Assembly (NCBI GenBank): GCA_030407085.1
Contig: CM059586.1
Location: forward strand, 36,071,501-36,135,500
Direction: 5' to 3'
Source of the DNA: Trichopria drosophilae
Taxonomy: Eukaryota; Arthropoda; Insecta; Hymenoptera; Diapriidae
DNA: 64,000 nt
The translations under genes and the position numbers were made by a program. This document shows, piece after piece, positions 45,720 to 58,904 of this stretch. The notes below the pieces were generated by a model that searched no databases, had not been told where the DNA came from, and saw nothing but the letters and a program-made list of their open reading frames with translations. Every line of letters starts with the position of its first letter. The first letter of the stretch is position 1.

Positions 45720-48549
45720 ATATTTCCTGATAATTTTTAGCATCGTAAATAACCTCAATTGTAATGCAATTATATAGTTACTAATTCCTTGAGATATTGT
45801 TGAGAAGTAAAATAAACAGTCAAATGAAATTGATGAAATGAAAATACATTCATAGTAAAATTCTTGAAGTGTTACAAGATACTAAAACTTTTCTCAATGT
45901 TTATTCTGCAATTCAGATATCTTATGAACATTTTAAGAATTCTTTCACGAAGCTATTAACTGTTTTTTAATACGTATACATACTAGACTTTATCAATATT
46001 CATTGCATTTAATGTTTGGATTTGAGTTTTGATGATATTAGAGTACTTCAGCAAAATCTGCATAATCAATGTTTAAATGAAATTAGTTACTTGTTTTTTA
46101 CTCTTTACATAAAAATGAAATTTCAGGTACCTTCAGAATTTAGTAAGTGTAAATTTATGGAATACAAATAATTGTTATTATATCTAATATATTTGTAAAT
46201 CGATATTGAATCCTTTACTTGAATCATATTGCACACCTTCCTGTACATTCATGCATTATGTGAAACAAATATCAACATAAATTAAAAAAATTCAAAATGA
46301 TTAAGATTTTTGTATAACTCATCAAAGTTATTTGCTAACGTCGATTACAACTTTAACAAATTTTTAGCTATATTTTCACTAAAGCAGCATTTATTAGGTA
46401 TTATCATATATATATTATCTAAGTTCAGGTTACCAGTAAAACTCTTGAATGAAATAGACAAATCTATTAAGAATTTTCAATAAATGTGAACCTTTATTAA
46501 TTATAAAAGTAATACTAACCGCTTTTTGAAGGAAAATTTTATACAAAGCAGTTGTTATATATTTCTCGGCTACTTGGTCTGTCAGACACGTTGTACATTA
46601 TATAATTCAAAGTTGCTACTAAACAGTAGGAAATTCCAAGTTGGTCAGACCCAAGTAGTTCGGAACGGAATTTCCGAATGTCTCACCAACTCGGAAAGAT
46701 CTCCGGTGTAAATTATGGGCTAGATATATGTGTAACCCCTTATTCCTATTCAGCAGCGAATTTTGAACAATACACGTTAATATCATATTATTTCCTTAAA
46801 CATATTAATTACGAATAATTCGGTATGCGATAGAAGTGGGAAAAGAATTTAAAGTAATTTTTTATTACTAATGATAATATGATATCCACAGTTATATCCT
46901 TAATTATATTATCATTAATTAAGATATACCATCCACGTGATAATTAATGTGGTTTAGTTATTTTATTAGTTATTTGAGAACCATATGCTCCGATTTAATT
47001 TATCGGTATTTTGGCTCGAAATATTTTTAGATACACGAATACAATACAGTTTCTAATACATACATACTTTCAAGAAATAAGTATTATATTAGTACCAAAA
47101 ATTACAATACTAAAAACAAATAGCAAATATTGAAATGGCAGGAAATGTTTCATGTATTGCAGATTCTTTATTTGTTTACGGTTTATAGATTATTAGATGC
47201 ATGTTACTTAGTTAAGTGCAATAAAACGGTACGTATTCATAATACACAAGAGAAGTAAACTGAATTTAAATCGCATATAAAATATGCGTTCGTTAAATGC
47301 TAAGGCCAGTAACATATTATAATAAGCTAGAAAGAGTATACTCTATACAGGTCTGTAATTCTTTTCGGAACTTGACAGTGCTTACAATCTTTACGAACTT
47401 AATTTTGCATTTATTTATATATAGCACACTTATCAAGGTATGTATAAAAATTATAATAAATACAATTAGCATAGTTGGAAGCATAAGATATGTTCCGACA
47501 AGAACTACAAAGTCGAGGTGCGCGTACGGTTTTCAGATTATTGGATACATATTATTAGCCTTAATAATAATTTAATAAGTGGAATTAAACTACACTGGTA
47601 ATGTGCAAAATAATTAATATGGATCATGATAATTCTTTATTAAGAGACTCGTTATTATTAAGACGGGTAACATATATACTTAAAAGTCTTCAAACTTAAT
47701 AATCTTAATAATGTATTCTCTTTTTGGTTATCTAATACTTGTTGAAAAGCATCCTATGATATTAATTTTTATTATTCATTCAATTTAATAATTCTTATAT
47801 AAGTTCCTTCTCTTTCTGCATTTACTTCTAGTTTATTTGCAATCTAGCGAATATTAGAGTAAACTTCGCCTGAAGTGATATCACAGATTATATACAAAGA
47901 AAGTCTAAAAATCCTTTGACCCACGTTATCAAAAATGAAGAGTCAAAACGAATTGTTCTGGTGACAAGTGTGAAAGATGAACATCTTATTCTTCAGAATG
48001 TAATAACAAATTTTGCAAGGTACGGTTCAAATGATTTCGTAAAGTTACAAGATTTACCATATTACTATTGATTTGATTCGTTGTCATATATTGGAAAAAT
48101 CCAATATAAAAATAATGTTATCAAAATGGAAGTATAACAAAAATTGTTGAAAAATTTAAAAAAATACAAACAAAATTTAAAAAGTACTAAAAAAAATAAT
48201 GAATCTCCGAATAGCGTTTACTTCCCGTGGTAAGCGTCTAATACTTAAAATGATTACATCTTAAAGTCAGACACTGTAAAGTGCGTTAACGACTGGTGGA
48301 AGGGAAATCAAACGCAACATATGATCGACCGCAAACCAACATTTTAATTTATATCGATCAAGCAGTCGATCCTATCACGACGCGAACCTCCTCACTCGAC
48401 ATCGTCCCGAAACCTACTGAAAAACTCGATCGTCACTTTTTCACATCTTAGTTCGACTTAAAAATTTCTAAAGCATATAAATGGACTAAATCATCGTATT
48501 CTATATCCATATTATAATATTCGAATTACAAACAATTCTTTACATAATT
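45720..48549. other. Long AT-rich stretch, little structure
   Basis: Weak inverted pairs include 46563-46585 ('ggctacttggtctgtcagac') against 46637-46660, and a small one near 46880-46925. The frames 46526-46711 and 47297-47575 have no recognised domain. The 48290-48440 part is somewhat CpG-richer. Confidence 0.35.
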
Positions 48550-48763
48550 GACCTAAACCATGGTATAATAAGAAAGGTATAGCAAGGCGCATGCTAGAGA
48601 AGGGAGGAAAATCGAGCGACGAACCACAATTCTGTAAGATTTTTCAGGCTACTGTATCGTTTGTGAATTCTCGGAATCGAGAAAATTTATTGTGTTGTGA
48701 TTGGCAGTTCACTGCTCATTCTCCAAATGACTATACCTTTCTGATTATACCATGACCTAAACC
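48550..48763. mobile_element. 194-bp MITE (48560-48753) with 10-bp target duplication
   Basis: The termini 'atggtataataagaaaggta' and 'tacctttctgattataccat' are inverted over 23 bp with one mismatch. The direct repeat 'gacctaaacc' lies at 48550-48559 and 48754-48763. A 9-11 bp duplication is characteristic of Mutator-like elements, so this may be a MULE-derived MITE. A single matching end lies at 53273-53294 ('atacctttcttattatatca'). No coding capacity. Confidence 0.8.
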
Positions 48764-49219
48764 GGAAACTTTCTTTTTGGGAGGTACCCCCATTCGAATA
48801 TGCAATGGCTTAGGGAAAACCACCTTTGTCGGAAAAAACCTACGCCGGGTACCGCAGTCAATAAAACATCGATACTATCTCAACAGAGTGCACAAGTCTA
48901 TCCTTATCTATGTTGTCTTGTTTATATTAAATCTTATTTTCAGACAATTTTCTCACTTGATTCCAGATTTCATTCGCATTTCTTGCCTTAACTTAAGTAT
49001 TGCTTTTTACAGTGTATTATCATGAGAAAGATAGCATGGTTTACAATTATACAAAATTACTTTGTTTTTAATTGTGGAACTCGAAATATTCCATATGACG
49101 GACGTTGAACCTTTCGATCGGCGGACAAAAGTGTAGGTTTAAAAAATAATTTTCACTAAATGGGAAACATTAAAACTTATATCCCATATCACACAAAGTC
49201 GACCACTTTTGCAACTCAA

Positions 49220-49900
49220 AATTGAAGTTTTCCATACCAAAATGCTGTAACCGCTTCAACATTCGCAAACTGAAGGCAATCGTCTTTAATTATTCTAAGG
49301 CATCCAACCTCGACATATATCAGTACAACAAGAGGTTGCGGTACCGTCAGATGGTGACGCGGTACACGTTACGGCGTGAAACTCGGCCAAAGTTTTGCGC
49401 ACTTAGCTGAGGCTAGCGTAACGAGTCGGGCAACGCGAAGCAACACGTAGCACGAAACTTGTTCTATTTATCACGATTAAGGACGCGAGCCACCGCCACC
49501 GAGTCGCGTAGGACCCGCGGTCAATGGTTACGCGGTGAGTGTAGGGACAGGTATAGATGACGACGGTAAGGAAGGAGGAGATATTTGGAACGCGACGGGA
49601 GCACGTGGTGATGTAGGGTTGTTTTCTCGTTGAGCCGCACCGATGAAGCGCGCGACTAACTTGGGCAATTAGTGTTTGCTGCTACCCGTCGCGCTTCCGC
49701 TTTCTCTGCTTCATATGCACATATGCCCTCCGATTCCTACAGCGCCACCATCGCCACCACCACGAACTCGAGGACTGCATGGAGTGTTCAGAAGCGTCGA
49801 GAGTTAATGGGATTGCTATGTATTCTACCTTTGTCTATTAAAGACGAGAGACGGAAATCCCCCACTGTGCGTCTCTTGAATTTTAACGACTGATATTTAC
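49220..49900. other. CpG-rich island 12
   Basis: The longest GC-rich island in the window, densest at 49330-49720 ('gacgcggtacacgttacggcg', without the final g, 'cgagccaccgccaccgagtcg', without the final g, 'gatgaagcgcgcgac'). The frames 49222-49410 and 49672-49893 are short and unrecognised. Length and CpG density fit a promoter or 5' exon, but no splice or core-promoter signal is decisive. Confidence 0.4.
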
Positions 49901-50659
49901 ATTTTAAGCTAATTTGTTGTGTACATTTATTATTATGATTTATAGCAATGTTTTGCAACTACTATAACAACTCGTTTCTACCATACATCGAAATATTCAT
50001 CCATATTCAAAATAATATGAAATCAAATAGGTACCAGGCTCTTAAGAATTTATAAAATTTGCCCAAAGTGTCCATTTGGACCATCAACCTGAGCAACGTA
50101 ATCTTCATAGTCCAATGTAGATGAGATCTCCGTCAGTTTATGTGATTTAAAAAACGGAAAAACAATTTCCAACCGCTTGATTTCTTGAATTCCACACAGT
50201 GTAGTTCAGAATGAAGTGTTTTATAATGTTGATTATTTCGATCATTTTCGTTAATTCTACAGATTTTCTAGGTATATTCTACATTGAAAATTCCACTTTT
50301 AAAATGTATTTTAAAAACTACGATTTTTTTAATTGTAGCAATCGGGTGTTGGAATTGGTTTTAACTTTTCCTAAATAAAACAAATCTACAGACCTATCGG
50401 AATTAGGCCTTTGGCACTGTTTTAGGATGAAAACACATAACAACATATAATAATACATTATTCAATGTTATTAGTCGGACATAGATACTTTAGAAATTCT
50501 CTTGATATTTTTGGATCTATTAAAAGAAGAGAATATAGGTACGGAGAAGATAATTCCAAAAATCAAAAAGACATCTTTAAGAGGCCCGTAATAAGTCGTA
50601 AAATTGTAAAACATCATAACCCTTTTCCTATCAAACCGCCATAATTTTGTCATGTTTTT

Positions 50660-51466
50660 CATAGTTTTGTTCTATGACGTTTGATTTTTTCAAAATGGCG
50701 GCTAATTTACAAAAAAATGTGATTTTGAAAATTTGTTTATGTGTTTAATGTACTTGCTAGTAATGTTCCCGTTCCCAGACCGGCACAAGTGTCTAGATCC
50801 TGTGGGATCATCACTATAACTAAAATTTAAGCCACGTAGAATGTTAAAATTTAAAATGGCCAATCCAATATGGCGGCTTGTACGCACATTTTTAATGTTT
50901 TTTCTTTTTTTGTCAGTGTTTAGTCCCTGCCGCTTACTTTTTTAATAGTTTTGTTATATTCAGCTCAGTATGATACCGATTATACTAGAAAATAGCGATA
51001 CAAGATGATATGTAATTCAAAATGGCGGAAAATAATATATTTTTATTATAATATAGATTTATTATGTCTATCTGAGTTTCATATCGATTATGCAAGAAAA
51101 TAACAATACAAGATGATGTAGTATTAAAAATAGTGGAAAATATTTTATTTTTTTTTCATATTCGATATCAAACTGAGATAAATATAATAAATCTATTGAA
51201 AAAGTAAATGTCATGGACTAAAAACAAAATAAAATTAAAAAAACCGTAAAAAATGAGTATAAAACCCGCCATATTGGATCGGCCATTTTTTATTTTGACA
51301 CCCTGCATAGCTTAAATTATTCCACATGATCCAGGCACTTGTACCGATCTGACAACGGGAACATTATTAACCAGTACACTGAACAAATAAAAAATTATAA
51401 AAAATTACATTTTTTTTTAAATTAACCGCCATTTTGATAAAATCAATCATCATAGAACAAAACTAA
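50660..51466. mobile_element. ~807-bp palindromic element with GGCGG-containing arms
   Basis: The outer arms 'agttttgttctatgacgttt' and 'catcatagaacaaaact' are inverted. They continue through 'caaaatggcggctaat' / 'attaaccgccattttg', 'gttcccgttcccagaccgg' / 'ccgatctgacaacgggaac' and 'ggccaatccaatatggcgg' / 'ccgccatattggatcggcc'. Near the centre two ~75-bp direct units start at about 50968 and 51088 (both with 'tacaagatgat'). The 'ccaatatggcgg' motif recalls the GGCGGATCC family. Confidence 0.8.
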
Positions 51467-51939
51467 TAACAGATTTGAAAAGTACGAACAAAAGTACGAA
51501 CAAAAGTACGTCAGAAAATATGGTTTTCAAATTTGTTTGCTTATCATTACACAGCTAAATATTCACTTTAAAATCACAAGATAATTGTGAACTTTTGGCA
51601 TGAATAAGGGTTAAATACTTATCAGAAAGTGATTTTAAAGTTATCTTGAAGAAGACTCGTGCGTCGATTTTAAGAGCACTGCAAGACTTCTCAAATATGA
51701 GGTCTCAGAAAAGACTTCTTATTTGTGTGGTTTGACATACAAAATAAATGATATAAATGAAAAGAACATTGTTGAAAATTATTGATTCTATTTTGGTATC
51801 TTAATTATCAATTTGTATAATTCGTACCTGAGTTCCTTTTTACCACTTTGCGTCATATATATTGGACGGCGATTTCATTCAATAGAATGGAGATGTCATT
51901 TTTGGACAGTAGTAGTAGTTTATCTACTATATATTGTAA

Positions 51940-52260
51940 CTCGATGTTCGTAATGGATAGGAAGAGAAGGTGCTGTTAGGGAGCGAAGGAATTAAAAAAC
52001 TAGGAAAAAATCGCGAATGAAGAACGAGAAACCGGCGCAACAAAATGACAACAATGCCGCACGTGCGACAGGGGCCGCCATGACTAATTGCATCTGGGAC
52101 GAAGACGAACCCCACAAACGAAGATACACGGGGATTGACGAAGCTCGCCCCGATCAGTGACGGGGTGCGCCGAATAGGTCCGAGTGACGTAGCCAGTCGG
52201 AATTCGGGCGGGCGCGTCGGTGCGCCTCTTTGAGAGGTATGTGATGGATGAGATATTACT
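51940..52260. other. CpG-rich island 13
   Basis: CpG is dense from 52030 to 52240 ('gccgcacgtgcgacagggg', 'gtgacggggtgcgccg', 'ggcgggcgcgtcggtgcg'), with a CACGTG E-box at about 52059. Short minus frames overlap. No domain recognised. Confidence 0.4.
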
Positions 52261-52769
52261 GCTATAAATACCTAACATAATTCATAATAAACTAGTTCTA
52301 CCTGGCAGTTTTATATATAATAGTATTTCCATTAAACACTGCAGTAGATGTATATTCCAATTAAATGATTAGTTTCAGTCCAAATTGATCATTTCGACTC
52401 ATTGTGCAAACCAACTGGAGACCCCTAGAATAATCCATGTTGTTCTTGAGACAGTGTAGTAAGTTGCAAGCGACATGAAAAATCCCCATGGGACTATATG
52501 TATAAGCTGACCGCATTTGAACAAATAGGCTCATTTAGTTCCAAATAAACATAGCGATGTAATAAAGGTAGATGCCTATGGGTATTCTAAGTAGTAACAG
52601 TATACACTTCCTGGGACGAAAGTACATTGTGGACCGTTACTACTTACTTAGTTACCTGAAATCTTTACTTCGTATGTGCTACGTTTGTCATCATTGTTTA
52701 AACTTTCCCACGCGATAAACGAATCAAATTTGCGTTTAGGTGTTGAACTCTCATGATGCTCAAACCCAA

Positions 52770-52935
52770 TTTATTAATTACGGAGGGCGGAAATAAACTA
52801 TATACGTGAGCATCACCCTTTGCTAGTTGGCAGTGGTAAAGACCGGGAATGAAACCGGAGAGTCACGTAGTTTTCACTTTGTTCTTCAATTAAGAATTAC
52901 TATCAAACTCTTTTTATCGTTATAACTCTATGCTC
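52770..52935 (+). repeat. Dispersed ~160-bp repeat, copy 1
   Basis: Shares an ordered series of blocks with 58905-59070: 'ggaaataaactata', 'gagcatca', 'aaagaccg', 'gaatgaaac', 'agtcacgta' and 'gttataact'. Identity looks moderate, with small insertions. Unknown family; no inverted ends seen. Confidence 0.7.
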
Positions 52936-52980
52936 TCTCGTTCTCTCTCTCTCTCGCTCTCTCTCTTTCTCTCCCTCGCT
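52931..52980. repeat. (CT)n simple repeat
   Basis: An interrupted CT/CTCT microsatellite with occasional G and T, directly after the dispersed repeat copy 1. Confidence 0.85.
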
Positions 52981-53267
52981 AGTTCTTTAGTTATTTTCTA
53001 ACTATTTATGTGTTCTCCACTGAAAACTCCATTGTTTGCAAACTCAATAAAAACGCACTTTAAATTTGCATTTAACGCTGTGCAAATATGATTTTTGTTA
53101 TGTTTTAAATGATTTTCTATTTTCATCTGACAGATTGATTCTAAATTAAAAAGCGATCCCATTCGAATATGTACAAATCTGTGTACTAAGAACATTATTT
53201 ATTTTTTCCACCACACCGAATGCAAACGCTTACAGAATTCTGATTGACAGTCTATTGCGCATTATCT

Positions 53268-53296
53268 GTTTGTTATACCTTTCTTATTATATCATG
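53268..53296. repeat. Solo end of the ATGGTATAAT MITE family
   Basis: 'tatacctttcttattatatc' plus 'atgg' matches the right terminus of the 194-bp element at 48560-48753. No partner left end was found nearby, so it is a fragment. Confidence 0.5.
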
Positions 53297-53299
53297 GCT

Positions 53300-54660
53300 T
53301 ATCCTTGCGACGAGAGATTTACTAGCTTAGAGTTTCTTACATTATAGTTTTAATATGGCATTGCGGTTTTAAATGTATACGTGCCGTAAATATACTAAAA
53401 AATTTATAGTATAAAAACTTTGGATAAATGACATGCTTTCTGTATTCGACTATTGTTACATATAATTACCATTGCAAGAAATAAAAATCGTCAACGATAT
53501 TAAATTTTATATTTTTATGGTACATATGCTCTTAAACTCAGAACAACAAAATTCTCTGATATATTATTTCAAATTCAATATGAAAGTAATATTACAATAT
53601 TAATTCATTACATTTCAAATACCGTTGAAAATTGCTTAATAATTACAATTTTTATTTTGTTAATAGAAAAAGAAAAAGGCATAAAAATTCCGAATAATTC
53701 TGTACCTTTTTTCTGCGATGGGAATATTCAAAAATCAATATTTACAAGAAGCACTGATGCAATGTTTCGGTGGTTATAAAATGCGAAACCGATTGAAAAA
53801 AATGTTTTCACATATCACATTTTTTTGCTGCATAAATTTGCATATTTAAAAAAAAATTTTATCCCTCTCCTAGACTGTCGCTTATAGTGGGGAACACGGA
53901 GCGAACCATTCAAAACGATAGGATTTTTCTTATTGGTAATGTCAAGAAATCAGTCCAGCCACTAAACAGCCCACATATTTTAAATTCATATCTAATATAG
54001 CTACTAAATCATTATTTTTAAACAATGTCGAAAGTATTTGTAATTCTTCCCATTTTACGGGTTCTTAAGGAATCAGTATTCTCAGTTTTCTATGATGAAT
54101 AAATATAAAGTGATTATCAGTTCTATAATTTCTAACTTCTGTAGTTCTATAGTTCATTTCCATGAATGGCTATTTTGTATCTTTATATTTTATATCATAA
54201 CATATAGTATGATATTAGACCACTTAATTTTACGAGATGTAATAAAAGTTATGAATTTAATATAAATTCTGAATATATTATACTACTTAGAATTAAAAAT
54301 TCACAAACCTGAAGCAAGATATAAAAAATATTGCATGAGAAAGATTGGCATGACTATATAGTAAAAGTAATTAATGAAGTTAGTAAAGTGGAGAATAAAT
54401 CATGTACCGATTAATTCGGTAGCACCCAATGAGCAAGTATATCTTCTTTACCGATCGACAGACTTAATATAAAATTAGTTTAATTTTTAAATATACAAGA
54501 AAATGCACCAAGAAAAGTATGCATTGTCGATTTTCATCAGTAGAAGTTAGCGAATATCTAAATATAAATATCCTCAGTTTTACGTAGGATACACATCTTT
54601 CTTTCATAGTGAGGAATTCTTGGATTTTAGATCAAAGTCTAAAGAAGAGAGAAAGGTTTA
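53300..54660. other. AT-rich stretch, no feature supported
   Basis: No repeat or gene was recognised. Confidence 0.4.
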
Positions 54661-54920
54661 TTAGCCGCTTGGATTGATCAATCGACGTTCAGTCTCGATT
54701 TTCACGACGGAATCACCTAGATTTTCCGACTTCTCTATTTTCCACGTGTCACGGAAATGCAAATTGCCAATTGCCGAATTAGGTCGTGCCTGCGACACAT
54801 TGCTTACTCGTGCAAGTATGCCTTGTACATGTATATGTTAGTGAACCTCGCAGTGCAAGTTATTGTGCAGCGCATACTATATACATATGTATATGTAATG
54901 GTATCGCGGATTATTCAATT
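54660..54920. other. CpG-richer island 14
   Basis: Moderately GC-rich ('tcacgacggaatcacc', 'ttccacgtgtcacgg', 'ggtcgtgcctgcgacac'). A 61-codon frame at 54757-54942 has no domain. Confidence 0.3.
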
Positions 54921-55579
54921 TTTAAATCCAACTAATTACTAAATTATATATGACGGGATTTTATAATTCACATGTATATTTATTGCAACTTCTTCACGTA
55001 AACAAGAAAAGTAAAAAAAACTATCATAGTAGGTTAAAACAAGGAATGACATGAAAAACAAGAAAAAATATGTAAAATCATATATTTCTTAAATTTATTT
55101 CGTGTTGAACTTAATCGATGTCCACTGTGCAACGTGTTTAACGAAACGTGAAAGTAATTTTTTCGTGCCTATCCAAGAACCATAAACTTTATGTATATTA
55201 AATTTAATTATTTCAAAAAATTGTCATGAATAAAAAAAAATGTTTTAAAATCGTAATTTACTAATTTTTAACGCGCGTTAAAATAACAGTATATTGTTAC
55301 TTTTGCTCATGATTTTAATAAACACCTAATAATATGCAGGGTGCATAAAAATATATAATTTCAAATGAATAATACTTTTTTCTAAAATTAATTATAGCAG
55401 TGGAGAAATTATTATTTTCCATTCAACCACCTTAAAAATTGTTTTAAAGACTTTCTTTTCTAGAAAGCTGAAAATTAACAGAAAAATCTTCATAATCAAC
55501 GACAAATAGTAACTGCTCTTAGTTATTTACCAACTAATTAAGTAATGATCTTAATAAGCAGCTGAGTAATCAAACGACA

Positions 55580-55930
55580 GATTTTCTGCGTGGGTAAACT
55601 CAGAAATTCGTCTGTTTTCAATCTCTCGTGTATTTACTTGGGAGAAATCGTTGCCTTCGCGGTAGGAAGGGGTTTGCAGGCTGCATGGTCGATGTGTGTC
55701 TGTTTATTTACGCTGCACGATTCGAACATGCGATACGCGTGCGACCAAAAAGCAGTAGCGTTTCGATCTCGAATGTATACACACGGAATTGAAGCCTCCG
55801 GCTATAACGACAGATGATCCTTTGGGGTTTCTATCATAAATGATTACGTACCCCACGGAAAGCGTCAACGTTGTCGGTTATTCATTGCAATTCGGTACTC
55901 CTTCGCCTCGAACGACTAACGCAATTCTTA
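55580..55930. other. CpG-richer island 15
   Basis: Moderate CpG density ('ccttcgcggtaggaagg', 'gatacgcgtgcgaccaaa', 'cgtcaacgttgtcgg'). The 75-codon frame 55590-55817 is unrecognised. Confidence 0.3.
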
Positions 55931-56182
55931 CGTGATGTTTGGGAAACTAGCGGTCATTTGATTGGTTTTCTAGAAGAAATACTATTGGCACACAGAAAGT
56001 TGTAAGAAATAAATGAAAAATAGTATATTCAGTATTCAGTTACTTTATAAAAAACTAGAATGAAGCATGAATGTTCATGTCTATTTCAAATATTTCACGA
56101 TAACTTTACTTAGCGCCTAATTCAATCCCTAAAAACAGTATAGATTCTGAAACAAAAAATGTTTTTCTCTGATATTAATACT

Positions 56183-58538
56183 TACCCGAGTGAAACAATT
56201 GTTTCCGATGTCTCTGAAGTTTCCTTATAGTTTCTTGTGTTTCCAAAAAGTTGCTTACATGGGACGATTAGAAACTTAGAGAAACATTCGAGAAACGTTG
56301 AATGAGGGGTACCCTTCCATCCAAGATGAAAGAAACTTAAGAGTAACGTGCCCTGACATGTTCGCAGTCAATGTCCAGGAAGGTATCGAGAAGCTTGTGG
56401 GAAAGGTATTTGTTGTAAATATGCTGAAAATCCCTGAGCAACATGCAAGGGATGTTTATTGAACAGCTTTATAGCAGCTTATAGGAAAGGTTCAGCAAAC
56501 TTGAAAACAACGTGGATCAAAACATTTCCAGCACGTTTGCAGGGGATCCTTTAGAAACTTGTCAGAAACGTTCCAAGTAGAAAAGCTCTATATGAATTAT
56601 ATATAAATTATACTGACATTTGTATGTGGAATATACAGGGTGTCCCAGAACTCCCACATAATATTGCAGAGGGTGAATCTTTACATCATTCTGAGTAATA
56701 AAGTTTAATACCGAAATTGGATCTGAAGCTGAGAATTTGAGTGGCGAGCCATTGAAGTTTAAACAAAAATAATAGTTTTTTTGCAATAACTCGGCTCGTT
56801 TTAAAGTTACTTTAACGAATGATGACTTATTTTGAAGGTTTTTTATAGCGCTACAACTTACCTCTATAAAGCCTATGACCTGCAACGAATATTTCGTCAG
56901 TTATAGACCTAAAAACGGGTAAAAATGGTCTCTTTTGCAATTTTTCGCGTCTAACTCATTTTCGTAAAATGCTAGCAAAATATCATATACAAAAAAAACT
57001 ATTATTTTTTTTTGCCTGAGCTTCAGATCCGATTTTAGTATGAAACTTTCTTGCTCAAAATGATGTTAGGATTCATCCCCTGCAATATTATGCGAGAGTT
57101 CTGGGACACCCTGTATATGTATATATATATAAAAAATATACTGTTCTCGCAAGTTATATCTGATAAAGCCATTATGAATAATTTTTAAATATTTTATATC
57201 TAACTGATATTGAAAGATTTCAAAAATGAGAAATGCAAATTCAACAAAGGACAAAATCAATCAACTGGTGCCGAATTACGCTAAACTATTCTGCGACACG
57301 AAAAACATGCAGAGTTAAATTCACAATAACATCACCGAAATCCGACTTCAACACTGATGGCGGTCTGCCGGTGATGATTATCCACACCTCATGTATCAAC
57401 ACGAAAGAAAATCATCAGATTCACATGTAAACAGCACTCTGAAAAAATCAGAAAATAACATTTAATATGTTTTGATTTTATTAATATTTATTCAATTATG
57501 AACCTCCAATAATGTAGGTTCGGCAGAAACAGTCAAAAATAAAGGGCGTTCTTTTCTTCGGTTTGGATCATTTGTATCGCGGTTGCCACGGTATGTTAAT
57601 TTTTAAATTGCTCGTTTTTTTTTTACAGTTTTGGTCGAACCATTATAATGGTACGTCATATTGAAAAGTATAACTAAAATATTAAATAAAACAATGAATT
57701 AAACAGGAGTAAAATGTGATTTCCCAACTCTTTCCGAGTGTTTATCAGAATTTTTCCTGTCGAAGATTTTCTTTGTGATACATAATATTCCAGATCGTGG
57801 CCAATGATCAGCAGACATCATGATTGAAGACGGATTCTGTCGTTTCATTTCCTTCGTAATGAAATGTGCTTTTTCTGTCGAATTTTTCGTTGTGTCAATT
57901 CTGTTTTCAGCCCAGACCGCAGAATCATTTTGTGGATACCAATCGATTGTAATGTTTTTCTATTCTTCAATTCGCATCTCTCCGTCTTGGAGCTTTCAAA
58001 TACCGGGTAGAATTATGAAAAGAAATTCGTGTTTCTATAATAATATAACGTTTTTAAAAACGGGTTTCATCAGCTGTATCTGTGGAGAATAGTATATTTT
58101 TTGTATAGAAGTTATATACAAATTATATATGTCCAAATCTGCATATATTCTATATGTAGACGAATGTATATAATTTATATATAATTCATATAAAACTTCT
58201 ACTCGGGAACTAAATGAGCCTTTCCTGTAAGTTGCTATAAAGTTGATCAATACACATGCCTCCCATGTTGCATAGTGAATTTCAGCATGTTTACACTTAT
58301 TAAACCTTCCCCACAAGCTTCTCGATACCTTCCTGGACATTGACTGCGAACATGTCAGGGCACGTTATTCTTAAGTTTCTTTCATCTTGGATGGAAGGGT
58401 ACCCCTCATTCAATCTTTCTAAAATGTTTCCCTAAGTTTCTAATCGTTCCATGTAATCAACTTTTTAGAAACATAAATAAGAAACTGTAAGAGAGCTTCA
58501 GAGAAATTGATCGAAAACATTTTTTTTGTACTCGGGTA
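56183..58538. mobile_element. 2.35-kb long-TIR element (56185-58536), TA flanks
   Basis: The ends 'cccgagtgaaac' and 'gtactcggg' sit between TA dinucleotides (56183-56184 and 58537-58538). The left arm (to about 56632) and right arm (from about 58112) are inverted copies about 420-445 bp long. Matches include 'ttgaatgaggggtacccttc' against 'gaagggtacccctcattcaa' and 'atgaattatatataaatta' against 'taatttatatataattcat'. The core consists of a nested element (56636-57113) and about 1 kb of unshared sequence. Core frames 57233-57430 and 57820-58092 have no recognised transposase motif. Confidence 0.85.
56632..57117. mobile_element. Nested 478-bp element (56636-57113), CAGGGTGTCCC ends, TATA flanks
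   Basis: The termini 'cagggtgtcccagaactc' and 'gagttctgggacaccctg' are perfect inverted repeats. The inward pairs include 'acataatattgcag' against 'ctgcaatattatgc', and 'gaagctgag' against 'ctgagcttc'. TATA lies at both flanks. The ends match the 33995-34681 element, so both belong to one superfamily. It is inserted at the inner edge of the larger element's left arm. The 107-codon minus frame 56562-56885 runs through it and is spurious. Confidence 0.88.
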
Positions 58539-58904
58539 GCTCTATGAGGAACTGTATCTAGTATTGCTATTACAAACGGAATTGACACGCCGCGCCGTCC
58601 ATCTTTAAAGATAAATTTACTAAAAGAACTCAATATTTGCGACAATATCGGGATTGAGTCAAACTTTCAAGTTATTAATGTCCAAGACTAACTGTGTAAA
58701 GGAGAGCCCGAGAACTCCATTTTTTAAAAAAGTGTAATAAATAAAACAATAATTAAATATTTTATGGACGTCTTTGACGAGCAAATGACGATTTTTTTAT
58801 TATGAGTACTTTTAATTTTTCTTGAAAATGTTTTCTGATGATAGATGCTCGTCTGCTAGGTTAGAAATAATTTAAATTTTACCAAAAAAATTCACAATTT
58901 TGTT

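Noticed and set aside
56562..56885. 107-codon minus-strand frame
   Set aside because: It crosses the end of the nested CAGGGTGTCCC element and has no transposase motif.
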